Below, piece by piece: positions 1 to 7,083 of a stretch of 64,000 nucleotides of DNA. Where the stretch lies: positions 276,415-340,414 of the forward strand of contig NZ_SGWQ01000007.1 of the NCBI RefSeq assembly GCF_004216555.1, written 5' to 3'. The translations under genes were made by a program, and so were the position numbers. The stretch is from Herbihabitans rhizosphaerae. Its GTDB lineage: Bacteria; Actinomycetota; Actinomycetes; Mycobacteriales; Pseudonocardiaceae. Each line of letters opens with the position of its first letter. The first letter of the stretch is position 1. A model generated the notes under the pieces. It was not told the origin of the DNA, made no database searches, and worked only from the letters and a program-made list of their open reading frames with translations.

Positions 1-2
1 CA

Positions 3-488
3 CCGAACCGGCAGGCGCTCATCTTCGCGTTCGCCGAGGACGCGCTGGACGTGTCGTTCGAGGCGGACACCGCGCCGCCACTGCAGCCGCCGCGCGTGGT
101 CGACGTGGACGCTGACGGGCGGGACGAGGTGGTCGTGGCCAAGGTGGTCGGCGCCAACACGCTCACCTTCACCGTGTGGAAGTTCGACCAGGTGCGCGGC
201 ATCGTGCCGCTGACCACCAACGCCGGAGGGCCGTTCGACGTGTTCGAGGGCGGCGGCATCGCCGCCGTGTCCGGGTACACATGCGCGACCGACCACGACG
301 GGCGCCAGTTCGTCACCGTGAACGCCCACCTCGTGGGGCCGCCGTCCGGCAACCCGCGCTACGACGGCGAGCGGACCAGCTACAAGGTGACCGGCAACTC
401 GGTGACCGTCCAGTCCGTCACGCCGATCCGCCAGGCCGGGCGGGACGACCCGCTGCTCGTCGCCGACCCCGCCACCTGCGCGTCCTAG
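3..488 (+). CDS. C-terminal end of a secreted-type FG-GAP/VCBS-like repeat protein (5' end outside window)
   Basis: The reading frame is open from the left edge of the window and ends at TAG 486-488, so only about 161 C-terminal residues are visible. The stretch VDVDADGRDEVVVAKV near visible residue 36 is a calcium-binding-loop motif of the FG-GAP/VCBS propeller type, and a second aspartate-rich region with the sequence CATDHDGRQFVTV follows. Proteins with this repeat are usually exported and often bind surfaces or polysaccharides. The signal peptide and any catalytic domain would lie upstream. The stop is only 116 bp from the next gene on the same strand, and the intervening promoter region begins inside the last codons. 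Assignment to a beta-propeller C-terminus rests on one clear motif, so the role is uncertain. Confidence 0.6.
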   Translation, partial: PNRQALIFAFAEDALDVSFEADTAPPLQPPRVVDVDADGRDEVVVAKVVGANTLTFTVWKFDQVRGIVPLTTNAGGPFDVFEGGGIAAVSGYTCATDHDGRQFVTVNAHLVGPPSGNPRYDGERTSYKVTGNSVTVQSVTPIRQAGRDDPLLVADPATCAS

Positions 489-595
489 TGCACTCGTACG
501 GTGTACTAGCGCGCTGACCTGCGAAAACCTTCTTGTGTACTCGTGTACGTTGTGCGCATACTGTTGACGCGTACAACGTACATCGAGTGCACTAG
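485..595 (+). promoter_or_regulatory. Operator-rich promoter region with two nested inverted repeats
   Basis: A 12-bp perfect inverted repeat, CTAGTGCACTCG (485-496) and CGAGTGCACTAG (584-595), brackets the region; each arm contains the palindrome AGTGCACT. Nested inside are 10-bp arms TGTACGTTGT (544-553) and ACAACGTACA (573-582). A possible promoter is TTGTGT (533-538), 18 bp, CATACT (557-562), which places one inner arm between -35 and -10. A Shine-Dalgarno AGGAGAAGG follows at 594-602. The layout suggests a repressor operator controlling the downstream monooxygenase, but no regulator gene is adjacent. Confidence 0.5.
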
Positions 596-604
596 GAGAA
601 GGTT

Positions 605-1813
605 GTGGCGATCAAGAAGGTGCTCGTCTCGGGGGCGAGCGTGGCGGGTCCGACGCTGGCGTACTGGCTCGCCGAGCACGGCTTCGAGGTGACCGTGGTC
701 GAGCGCGCGCCCGCGCCGAGGCCGGGCGGCCAGGCGATCGACCTGCGTGGCGCCGCGCGCGAGGTGGCCGAGCGGATGGGCGTGCTGGACGAGGTCCGCG
801 CGCACCACACGGGTGCCGCCGGCATGGTGCACGTGGACGGCGGTGACCGGCCGCTGGTCGAGATGCCCGCCGACCTGCTCGGCGACTCGGGCGGTGTGAT
901 CGCCGAGATCGAGATCCTGCGCGGCGACCTGGTGCGAATCCTGTACGGCGCCACCGAGGGTGCCGTGGAGTACCTGTTCGACGACACGATCACCACGATG
1001 ACCCAGCACGCCGACGGCGTGGACGTGACGTTCGAGAATCGCGATCCGCGCCGGTTCGACCTGGTGATCGGCGCGGACGGGCTGCATTCCGTGGTGCGCT
1101 CGCTGGCGTTCGGTCCGGAGTCGGGGCTGACCACCGACGGCGGGTTCTACAAGACGATCTTCAGCGCGCACGTGGACGTCGACCGCGCCGGCTGGCAGGT
1201 CATGCACAACATGCCGCGCTCGCGGATGGCGAGCGTGTACCCGTTGACGGACACGGAGCGTTCCCGCGCGCTGCTGTACTTCGGCGGGCCGGTGCGCCCG
1301 ATCGACCGCCGCGACATCGACGCGCAGAAGCGGTTCGTTGCCGAGGTGTACGCCGACGCCGGGTGGCACGTGCCGGAGCTGCTCGAGCAGATGTGGCGGG
1401 CCGAGGACTTCTACCTGGACCGGGAGAGCATCGTGCGGCTGGACACCTGGCACGCCGGGCGGGTGGCGCTGGTCGGTGACTCGGTGTTCGCCGGCTCGAT
1501 CGGCATGGGCACCAGCATGGCGGTGGTCGGCGCGTACGTGCTCGCCGGCGAGCTGGCCGCGGCGGGCGGCGACCACACCGTGGCGTTCCCGGCCTACCAG
1601 CGGGAGATGGCCGAATACGTGCGCACCAACCAGAAGGGTATGCCGGGCGGGGTGCGCGCGTTCCTGCCGAGCAGTCGCGCCGGGCTGTGGCTGCGCACCC
1701 AGACCATGCGGCTGATGCTCGCCGGACCGTGGCGCACCATGCTCACCGGCGACCTGCAGGAGACCAGCAACGGGATCACGCTCAAGGACTACCGCACGCC
1801 GGCACGTCGCTGA
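605..1813 (+). CDS. FAD-dependent monooxygenase (PHBH-type aromatic hydroxylase family)
   Basis: A 402-residue flavoprotein starting at GTG behind AGGAGAAGG. The N-terminal Rossmann motif VSGASVAGPTLAYWLAEHG (residues 8-26) and the acidic end VVERAP bind the ADP part of FAD. DLVIGADGLHSVVR (152-165) is the DG motif that contacts FAD and NAD(P)H, and RVALVGDSVF (286-295) is the GD motif for the ribityl chain. No transmembrane or third domain is present. The family uses NAD(P)H and oxygen to hydroxylate or oxidise small aromatic or polyketide substrates, including antibiotics such as tetracyclines and rifamycins; the substrate here cannot be read from sequence. It stands alone after an operator-like promoter, consistent with an inducible detoxification or tailoring enzyme. 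Confidence 0.88.
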   Translation: MAIKKVLVSGASVAGPTLAYWLAEHGFEVTVVERAPAPRPGGQAIDLRGAAREVAERMGVLDEVRAHHTGAAGMVHVDGGDRPLVEMPADLLGDSGGVIAEIEILRGDLVRILYGATEGAVEYLFDDTITTMTQHADGVDVTFENRDPRRFDLVIGADGLHSVVRSLAFGPESGLTTDGGFYKTIFSAHVDVDRAGWQVMHNMPRSRMASVYPLTDTERSRALLYFGGPVRPIDRRDIDAQKRFVAEVYADAGWHVPELLEQMWRAEDFYLDRESIVRLDTWHAGRVALVGDSVFAGSIGMGTSMAVVGAYVLAGELAAAGGDHTVAFPAYQREMAEYVRTNQKGMPGGVRAFLPSSRAGLWLRTQTMRLMLAGPWRTMLTGDLQETSNGITLKDYRTPARR

Positions 1814-1852
1814 GCGGGCGGCACGGCCCGATTCTGAATAGGCTGGCGGGCT

Positions 1853-2869
1853 GTGGGGCTCTTGATCATCTCGGCGCTGTTGCTCGCCGTCCTGCTCGTG
1901 CGGCTGTACCGGGAGCCGCGGCGGCTCAGCAATGGGATCTATCTGCTGCTGTTCCTGCTGTTCTTCGGAATGTGGCTGCTGACCCTGGTCGACTTCGACA
2001 CCAGGAACCTGGTCGTGTCCGTGCTGCTCGCGGGGTCGCCGTTGTTCGTGGTGGTGCTCGCCGCGTTCCTGGTCGCCAACGGGTGGATTCTGCTGCGTCG
2101 CGAGGGGCGGCGGCCGGCCAACGCGCTCACGCTGATCACCGGTCTCGGGATCATCGGCCTGATCGTGGTGCTCGCCGCCGTGGCGGTGCTCGCGCTGGAC
2201 ACGGAGAGCGTGGTTCTGGTGGTGGCGGCCGCGAGTGTGGTGATGGTGGCGAGCTATATCGGGTTCTTGTTCACGGCGTTCTTGTTGTATTCGGTGATCT
2301 ACGGGCGGATGCCGCAGCGGAGTCGGCACGGGGCGATCGTGGTGTTGGGCGCGAGCGTGCGGGAGGGGCGGGTGCGGCCCTTGCTCGCGAATCGGCTTGA
2401 TCGGGCGGCGGAGTTGTATCGGGCTGAGCGGGCTGCTGGGGGTGAGCCGGTGCTGGTGACGTCGGGTGGGCAGGGGGCTGATGAGCCGGCTTCGGAGGCG
2501 CGGGTGATGGCGGACTATTTGCGGTCGCGGGGGATTCCGGCGGGGGCGGTGCTGGAGGAGGGGCGGTCGACTTCTACGCGGGAGAATGTGGAGTTTTCGG
2601 CTGCGTTGTTGGCGGAGCGGGGGGTTGAGGGGCGGGTTCTTGTCGTGACGAGCAATTTTCATGTGTTGCGGGCGGCTATTCTGACGCGGCGGTCGGGGAT
2701 GGTGGCGGACGTGCGGGGGGCGCGGACGGCGCGGTACTACTTGCCGAATGCCTTGTTGCGGGAATTCGTTGCTTTGTTGGTGCAGTATTGGGTGCCGGTG
2801 GGTGTGTCTACGTTGTTGGTGGCTTTGGTGTTTCCTCTGCTGGCTTGGCATACTGGGGCTTGGTCTTAG
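1853..2869 (+). CDS. YdcF-family (DUF218) membrane protein
   Basis: A 338-residue protein starting at GTG. Residues 1 to about 155 contain four or five strongly hydrophobic segments, and a last one lies near 315-335. Between them, from about residue 160 to 300, is the DUF218 domain, seen as AIVVLGASVREGRVRPLLANRL, the LVTSGGQGADEP block and VVTSNFHVLRA. This arrangement is that of YdcF/SanA-type envelope proteins, which have been linked to cell-wall precursor or barrier functions but lack a firm biochemical role. The second half of the gene (about 2250-2869) uses many T-ending and TTG codons in contrast to the GC-ending codons of its first half and of its neighbours. No Shine-Dalgarno is obvious, and the start is the first possible one before a membrane segment. 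Confidence 0.8.
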   Translation: MGLLIISALLLAVLLVRLYREPRRLSNGIYLLLFLLFFGMWLLTLVDFDTRNLVVSVLLAGSPLFVVVLAAFLVANGWILLRREGRRPANALTLITGLGIIGLIVVLAAVAVLALDTESVVLVVAAASVVMVASYIGFLFTAFLLYSVIYGRMPQRSRHGAIVVLGASVREGRVRPLLANRLDRAAELYRAERAAGGEPVLVTSGGQGADEPASEARVMADYLRSRGIPAGAVLEEGRSTSTRENVEFSAALLAERGVEGRVLVVTSNFHVLRAAILTRRSGMVADVRGARTARYYLPNALLREFVALLVQYWVPVGVSTLLVALVFPLLAWHTGAWS

Positions 2870-2912
2870 TTCTCGGCGTTGTGGCTTGGGGTGTGGCGGC
2901 GCGGAATTGTGC

Positions 2913-3008
2913 GGGCCGATACTCGCAAGTCAAGGGCGCCTTCGGCGTCGGCTTCGCCGACTCGGCCCTGGAGGGCCTCGCCCTGGACTTGCGAGCCTCG
3001 ATCGGCCC
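2913..3008. repeat. Long imperfect inverted repeat (about 25-bp arms)
   Basis: The arm GGGCCGATACTCGCAAGTC with a following AAGGGCG (2913-2937) is mirrored by CGCCCTGGACTTGCGAG then TCGATCGGCCC (about 2979-3008). The 41-bp centre is itself rich in short GGC/GCC repeats. The structure could fold as a long hairpin in RNA or as a cruciform. It lies between a same-strand gene pair, next to a separate terminator hairpin, and is followed by a DUF222/HNH gene of a family often found near repeated sequences. Its identity as a dispersed repeat is inferred from the structure only. Confidence 0.55.
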
Positions 3009-3023
3009 TAACGGCAGGCGAAC

Positions 3024-3050
3024 ATGGGGCAGGCCGGGGGCCTGCCCCAT
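3024..3050 (+). terminator. Strong terminator-like hairpin
   Basis: A perfect 12-bp stem ATGGGGCAGGCC (3024-3035) pairs with GGCCTGCCCCAT (3039-3050) across a 3-nt loop and is followed by TTG rather than a long T run. It sits 155 bp after the YdcF-like gene and 70 bp before the HNH gene, so it probably separates their transcripts. Confidence 0.65.
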
Positions 3051-3121
3051 TTGTTCCGCGCCGCCACCTTGCTCCTATTGTTCACCCCATAGTGGTCGAT
3101 CGAATTGGGTAGAATCGAGGT

Positions 3122-4303
3122 ATGAGGGGACAACAACTAATCGACGAGCTCCGGGCTCGCGAAACCCATATTCGACAACTCGAATACGAGCGACTTCAAC
3201 TCGTCCACGAAATCCATGAGCAAGGCCTCGCGAAAGAAATGGGCGCCTACTCCACAGCGTCATTCCTGCGGGACACCGTGCGGATCACACCCGCAGACGC
3301 ACGACGGCGAGTCGCTGACGCGAACGCGTTGTTCGGGTCGACCACGTTGACCGGGCAGCCGATCGGGGCGCAGCTCCCCGTGGCGGCGCAGGCGCTCGCC
3401 GCTGGGGTGATCAGCCGAGATCACGTGCAGGTTGTGCGCGCCACGATCGACAAACTCCCGGTCGAGCATCACGCCGACGTGGAGCAACTGCTCGTGGAGG
3501 AAGCCGAGCGCTTCGACCCGGTCAAGCTCGGCAAGCTCGCCACCCGCACTCGTGCGCACCTGCAACCTGAACAGGTTGTCCTGGAAGAACAAGCCGCGCG
3601 CAAGCGCATGGAATTCTCCATGGTCGAAGACATCGACGGCACGATCCTTGTGCGCGGGCGGCTCTCACCCGAGTGTGCCGAGGTGTTGAAAGCCGCGCTG
3701 TCACCGTTGGCGAAGCCAGCTGGGAAGGACGACGACCGCTCCGCTGCACGGCGGTGGGCCGACGCGCTGGTCGAGTTGGCGCACCGCATCCTCAACTCGG
3801 ACACGCTTCCGCAAGACGGCGGGCGGCGGCCGCACCTCGCGGTCACGATTTCCTACGAACAACTTCGTGACCAGATCGGGCTCGGCCGAGGTGACTTCGG
3901 TGCGTTCATCACTCCACAATCGATTCGGCAGATCGCGTGTGATGCCGGGATCACACCCATCGTGTTGAACAGTGAAGGCCAACCACTCGACGTGGGACGC
4001 GAACAACGGCTCGTCACCGCAACGATTCGGGCGGCGCTCATCGCCAGAGACAAAGGCTGCAGCTTTCCCGGATGCGATCGGCCGCCGGAGTGGACCGACG
4101 CACACCACATCATCCCGTGGATCGAGGGCGGAATAACCTCAGCAGAACTCATGGCCCTGCTCTGCCGATACCACCACACGATCATTCACGAACAAGACTG
4201 GGAAATCATCATGCGCGGCGGGTTCCCGTACTACATTCCGCCAGCGTGGGTCGATCCGCAGCGCAAACCCATCCGCAACACGATGCACGTCGGTGTCGCG
4301 TAG
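3122..4303 (+). CDS. DUF222 / 13E12-repeat family protein with C-terminal HNH endonuclease domain
   Basis: A 393-residue protein. The N-terminal half is the helical DUF222 region (the REP13E12 family of mycobacteria). The C-terminus carries an HNH nuclease domain at about residues 312-360: CSFPGCDRPPEWTDAHHI supplies the first metal-binding cysteines and the HH catalytic pair, followed by LLCRYHHTIIH with the last Cys and His ligands. A TAGAAT -10 element at 3110-3115 lies 7 bp before the ATG and there is no Shine-Dalgarno, so the mRNA is probably leaderless. The gene ends inside a terminator hairpin shared with the opposite gene. A close paralogue fragment lies at the right end of the window. 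Members are abundant, multicopy and of unknown physiological role, often regarded as mobile or recombination-associated. Confidence 0.9.
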   Translation: MRGQQLIDELRARETHIRQLEYERLQLVHEIHEQGLAKEMGAYSTASFLRDTVRITPADARRRVADANALFGSTTLTGQPIGAQLPVAAQALAAGVISRDHVQVVRATIDKLPVEHHADVEQLLVEEAERFDPVKLGKLATRTRAHLQPEQVVLEEQAARKRMEFSMVEDIDGTILVRGRLSPECAEVLKAALSPLAKPAGKDDDRSAARRWADALVELAHRILNSDTLPQDGGRRPHLAVTISYEQLRDQIGLGRGDFGAFITPQSIRQIACDAGITPIVLNSEGQPLDVGREQRLVTATIRAALIARDKGCSFPGCDRPPEWTDAHHIIPWIEGGITSAELMALLCRYHHTIIHEQDWEIIMRGGFPYYIPPAWVDPQRKPIRNTMHVGVA

Positions 4304-4328
4304 AAGTGGCGCACCACTTCTACGCGAC
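4295..4328. terminator. Bidirectional terminator that contains both convergent stop codons
   Basis: Perfect 15-bp arms, GTCGCGTAGAAGTGG (4295-4309) and CCACTTCTACGCGAC (4314-4328), flank a CGCA loop. The TAG of the HNH gene (4301-4303) lies in the left arm and the TAG of the opposite DJ-1/PfpI gene (4320-4322) in the right arm. Because the structure is symmetrical it can act on both strands. Confidence 0.8.
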
Positions 4329-4877
4329 GGCGTGAATGCCCTGGGCGATCTCTTCGATCGTCTTGTCGCAGAACACTTCCAGGTCCTGCGGTTTGCGGCT
4401 GGACACCAGGCCGCCATCCACCACGACCTCCTCGTCCACCCAGTCCGCGCCCGCGTTGCGCAGGTCGGTCTTCAAGCTCGGCCACGACGTCATTCGCTTG
4501 CCGCGCACCACGTTCGCCTCGGCGAGCACCCAGCCGCCGTGGCAGATCACCGCTACCGGCTTGCCGGCCTTCGTGAACTCGCCGACAAACGACACGGCCC
4601 GGTCGTCGGCGCGCACGAAATCGCCGTTCGCAACACCACCGGGCAGTACCAGGGCGTCGTAGTTCTCGGGGCTGGCCTCGTCCACCACGGCGTCCACGCG
4701 CCAGCGGCCGGCCTTGTCCAGGTGGTTGAACGTCTGGATCTCACCGCTGTTCAGCGACACCAGCTCGGGCTGACCGCCCGCGCTCTGCACCGCCTCCCAG
4801 GGGCGCTCCAGCTCTACGTGCTCCACACCGTCCGTGGCCACGAACGCCACTCGTTTGCCGGTGATCGTCGGGAGCAT
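4320..4877 (-). CDS. DJ-1/PfpI family protein (class I glutamine amidotransferase-like fold)
   Basis: A 185-residue protein matching the PfpI/YhbO subfamily in length. LVLPGGVANGDFVR (about 75-88) forms the acidic-residue side and AVICHGGWVL (about 108-117) carries the nucleophile elbow cysteine followed by His. Family members have been reported as proteases, glyoxalases or protein/nucleotide deglycases acting in the cytoplasm on carbonyl stress; which applies here cannot be decided from sequence. It starts at ATG 4877 preceded by GGAGAG, and the upstream gene on the same strand ends 14 bp before it, so the two are probably co-transcribed. Confidence 0.88.
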   Translation of the reverse strand: MLPTITGKRVAFVATDGVEHVELERPWEAVQSAGGQPELVSLNSGEIQTFNHLDKAGRWRVDAVVDEASPENYDALVLPGGVANGDFVRADDRAVSFVGEFTKAGKPVAVICHGGWVLAEANVVRGKRMTSWPSLKTDLRNAGADWVDEEVVVDGGLVSSRKPQDLEVFCDKTIEEIAQGIHAVA

Positions 4878-4891
4878 TCAGCTCTCCTTCC

Positions 4892-5365
4892 TCAACTCGT
4901 ACCGGAATACCTGCCGCGTTCGATCGGCGGCGCGACGGCCGGCTGTGCGCTGCTCGCCTGGCCGGGGACCGGCGTCACGACTGGCTCGGGGTGTCGGTTT
5001 CCACGTTCGTGTGCCGCGCGTTCCCGACTGATGCGCTCCGCCTCCCGGCGGTCACGCATTCGGGTGAACGCGCCGATCGTGATCGCGTGCGCCGCCGCCA
5101 GCACCAGCAGCACGATGCCCAGCCGCAGGACAATGGCCTCGGCCGCGCTGTCGGCCGGCACGTCGATCGTCGATATCAACGCCAGTACGCCCAGCACCGC
5201 CAGGTGAAACAGCACCGTCACCATCCGCGCCAACGACGCGCTCGTGCCGTCCTCCCCGTCCGGACCGGACAGGTAACGCTGCCCACTGCGATAGATGATC
5301 AGCCCGTCGATCACCACGAGCACCACGCCGATCAACAGGAACGCCAGGTAGCTGTTGGTGTCCAC
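4892..5365 (-). CDS. Small membrane protein of unknown function (three transmembrane segments)
   Basis: 157 residues with hydrophobic segments near 5-25, 48-66 and 76-98, then a cytoplasmic-type tail that is first charged (RMRDRREAERISRERAAHERG) and then proline-rich. No family motif was recognised. It lies 14 bp upstream of the DJ-1/PfpI gene on the same strand, so both may share a transcript reading away from the divergent small acidic gene at 5460. I infer a membrane protein only; function is not assigned. Confidence 0.7.
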   Translation of the reverse strand: MDTNSYLAFLLIGVVLVVIDGLIIYRSGQRYLSGPDGEDGTSASLARMVTVLFHLAVLGVLALISTIDVPADSAAEAIVLRLGIVLLVLAAAHAITIGAFTRMRDRREAERISRERAAHERGNRHPEPVVTPVPGQASSAQPAVAPPIERGRYSGTS

Positions 5366-5459
5366 CAGAGCACCTCCAACGGGTTGTGACCGAGGGGTAC
5401 CCCAGGTCCACCCTCACAAACTGATGGTTGGTTCGCGCGCATGTGGGTACCTCAAGTCC

Positions 5460-5651
5460 ATGCACGAGGTGCCCAAGGACGACATCGCGCCGGAACAGCC
5501 CGCGACCGACGTGCTCGAACAGCGTCAGGACGACGCCGAGCACGGGGAACCCGGGCCGACCGGCGAGACGCCGGTGGAGGCCGCCGAGGCCGACGCCGCC
5601 GAGCAGTCCCGGGCACTGGACCCGGACGACGACCGCGACACCTACCGGTAG
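5460..5651 (+). CDS. Small acidic protein of unknown function
   Basis: A 63-residue protein, MHEVPKDDIAPEQPATDVLE onward, very rich in Asp, Glu and Pro, with no hydrophobic segment. The pattern of a central EADAAEQSRALD block is similar to short acidic proteins seen in many actinomycetes, whose role is unknown. The ATG at 5460 was chosen because the earlier in-frame codons (from 5355) have an untypical composition and overlap the promoter area of the divergent gene. There is no clear Shine-Dalgarno, so expression is uncertain. Confidence 0.55.
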   Translation: MHEVPKDDIAPEQPATDVLEQRQDDAEHGEPGPTGETPVEAAEADAAEQSRALDPDDDRDTYR

Positions 5652-5653
5652 CC

Positions 5654-5681
5654 CAGCCGTTGGCGCACAGCCGTTGGCGCA
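5654..5681 (+). repeat. 14-bp perfect tandem duplication in the leader of the CBS gene
   Basis: CAGCCGTTGGCGCA occurs twice in direct succession (5654-5667 and 5668-5681), just before the Shine-Dalgarno AAAGGA of the CBS gene. It may be a recent slippage duplication or part of a regulatory leader. Confidence 0.6.
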
Positions 5682-5697
5682 CAACGAAAGGATCACC

Positions 5698-6114
5698 ATG
5701 ACGACCGCACGAGAAATCATGACGGCCGACCCGACTTGTGCCAGAACCAGCGACACGATCCTGGACGCCGCGCGCAGCATGGCCGATCGGGGGATCGGCG
5801 CGCTGCCGGTGTGCGGCGAGGACGACAAGCTCAAAGGCATGATCACCGACCGCGACATCGTGGTGAAGGTGATCGCCGCGGGCAAGGACCCGAGGTCACT
5901 GCACGCCGGTGAACTCGCCCAGGGCGAAGTGATCACCGTCGACGCCGGCGACGACGTCGCATCCGTACTCGGCGTGATGGAACGCCACCAGGTGCGCCGC
6001 CTGCCGGTACTCGACGGCACGAACCTGATCGGCATGGTCGCGCAGGCCGACGTCGCGCGCGCACTCGACCAACCCAAGGTCGGCGAACTGCTCCAAGCCC
6101 TCTCGATCCCCTGA
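5698..6114 (+). CDS. CBS-domain-pair (Bateman) protein
   Basis: 138 residues containing two CBS motifs: TAREIMTADPTCARTSDTIL to MITDRDIVVKVIA (about 2-60) and GEVITVDAGDDVASVL to GMVAQADVARAL (about 78-127). The pair forms a Bateman module that binds adenine nucleotides such as AMP, ATP or NAD and usually regulates a partner. No other domain is fused. ATG at 5698 is preceded by AAAGGA. The gene is followed after 10 bp by a WhiB-like gene with its own Shine-Dalgarno, suggesting a two-gene operon of small regulatory proteins. Similar stand-alone CBS proteins (for example those of the mycobacterial dormancy regulon) are stress-induced; that link here is by analogy. Confidence 0.9.
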   Translation: MTTAREIMTADPTCARTSDTILDAARSMADRGIGALPVCGEDDKLKGMITDRDIVVKVIAAGKDPRSLHAGELAQGEVITVDAGDDVASVLGVMERHQVRRLPVLDGTNLIGMVAQADVARALDQPKVGELLQALSIP

Positions 6115-6124
6115 GGAGAACGCC

Positions 6125-6421
6125 ATGTCGGACCTGACTCGCCTGCCGGGCGCCGCCACGGAGACCTGGGACTGGCAACTGCGCGGCTCGTGCCGCGATC
6201 TGGACACCGCGATGTTCTTCCACCCCGACCGGGAGCGCGGCGCCGCCCGCGATCTGCGGGTGGCCAAGGCCAAGGAAATCTGCCAGAGCTGTCCGGTCCT
6301 CGTGGAGTGCCGCAACCACGCGCTCACCGTGCAGGAGCCGTACGGCGTGTGGGGCGGGCTGGACGAGTCCGAGCGCCGGCACGCGGTCAAGCGCCGCCGG
6401 CAGTTCCTCCAGTCGGCTTAA
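6125..6421 (+). CDS. WhiB-like iron-sulfur transcription factor
   Basis: A 98-residue protein with the four WhiB cysteines: Cys in GSCRD (near 23), then ICQSCPVLVEC (near 56-65), which bind a 4Fe-4S cluster sensitive to oxygen or nitric oxide. GVWGG at about residues 77-81 is the family turn, followed by a basic tail (KRRRQF). There is no AT-hook of the WhiB7 type, so I do not assign a specific paralogue. WhiB proteins act with the principal sigma factor in development and redox stress. ATG 6125 follows GAGGAGA. Its stop overlaps the stop of the convergent pptT gene within the palindrome TTAA (6418-6421). Confidence 0.92.
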   Translation: MSDLTRLPGAATETWDWQLRGSCRDLDTAMFFHPDRERGAARDLRVAKAKEICQSCPVLVECRNHALTVQEPYGVWGGLDESERRHAVKRRRQFLQSA

Positions 6422-7083
6422 CCGTCCACTGTGGACGGCTCGGCGATCACGGTGAGAATCAAGCCGTCCGTGGCGATCCACCGTCCGGTGAAGCCGGCGA
6501 TCGTGCCACCGTCCACAGTGGACCCGTCGATGAGGATGCGCGCGTCGAACGTGCCGTCGCCGTCGATCGTGATGTCCGCGTCCTCGAAGCCCAGCCAGCG
6601 CTTCGTGCGCGGGAACCACGCCTTGTACACGGTTTCCTTGGCACAGAAGAGAATCCGGTCCCAGTGGGTGTCCGGTGCCGCGACCGCGAGCGCACGTCCT
6701 CGAGCACGTTCGGCCGGCAGGCTGACCGCGTCCAGCACGCCGTCCGGCAGGGGCGCGTGCGGCTCGGCGTCGACCCCGATGGTCGTCACGTCCGACGCGC
6801 GGGCCACGGCCGCCGCCCGATAACCGGCGCAGTGCGTGATCGCTCCCACCACACCATCCGGCCACAGCGGCTCCCGCTTCGGCCCGGACAGGATCGGCAC
6901 CGGCGGATAGCCCAGCTCGCCGAGCGCCCGGCGCGCGCACGCCCTGGCGTTGGCGAACTCGTCCCGGCGCTTGGCCACCGCCTTCGCGACCAGCGCCTCC
7001 TCCTCCGGGAACAGCCGCACGTCCGGGTCGTCGGTGAACACCTCCGCCGAGGCCACCTTCGGCGGCAGCAACTCGGCGATCAC
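6418..7083 (-). CDS. pptT: 4'-phosphopantetheinyl transferase (PptT/EntD type)
   Basis: A 221-residue protein starting at GTG 7083, whose GTGA overlaps the stop of the upstream hydrolase gene by 4 nt. GVDAEPH (103-109) supplies the Mg-binding Asp and Glu, and WDRILFCAKETVYKAW (141-156) is the W-x(5-8)-KE signature that activates the acyl carrier protein serine. Length and motifs match PptT of mycobacteria and EntD. The enzyme transfers phosphopantetheine from CoA to carrier proteins of polyketide, non-ribosomal peptide and lipid synthases. Two GTCCACwGTGGAC palindromes lie inside the 3' part of the gene (6424 and 6511). The pairing with pptH supports the identification strongly. Confidence 0.93.
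   Translation of the reverse strand: MIAELLPPKVASAEVFTDDPDVRLFPEEEALVAKAVAKRRDEFANARACARRALGELGYPPVPILSGPKREPLWPDGVVGAITHCAGYRAAAVARASDVTTIGVDAEPHAPLPDGVLDAVSLPAERARGRALAVAAPDTHWDRILFCAKETVYKAWFPRTKRWLGFEDADITIDGDGTFDARILIDGSTVDGGTIAGFTGRWIATDGLILTVIAEPSTVDG

Noticed and set aside
506..2851. Very long open frame on the minus strand opposite the monooxygenase and YdcF-like genes
   Set aside because: Composition is Arg/His/Pro-rich with no domain, and the plus-strand genes carry clear family motifs; it is a GC-driven shadow.
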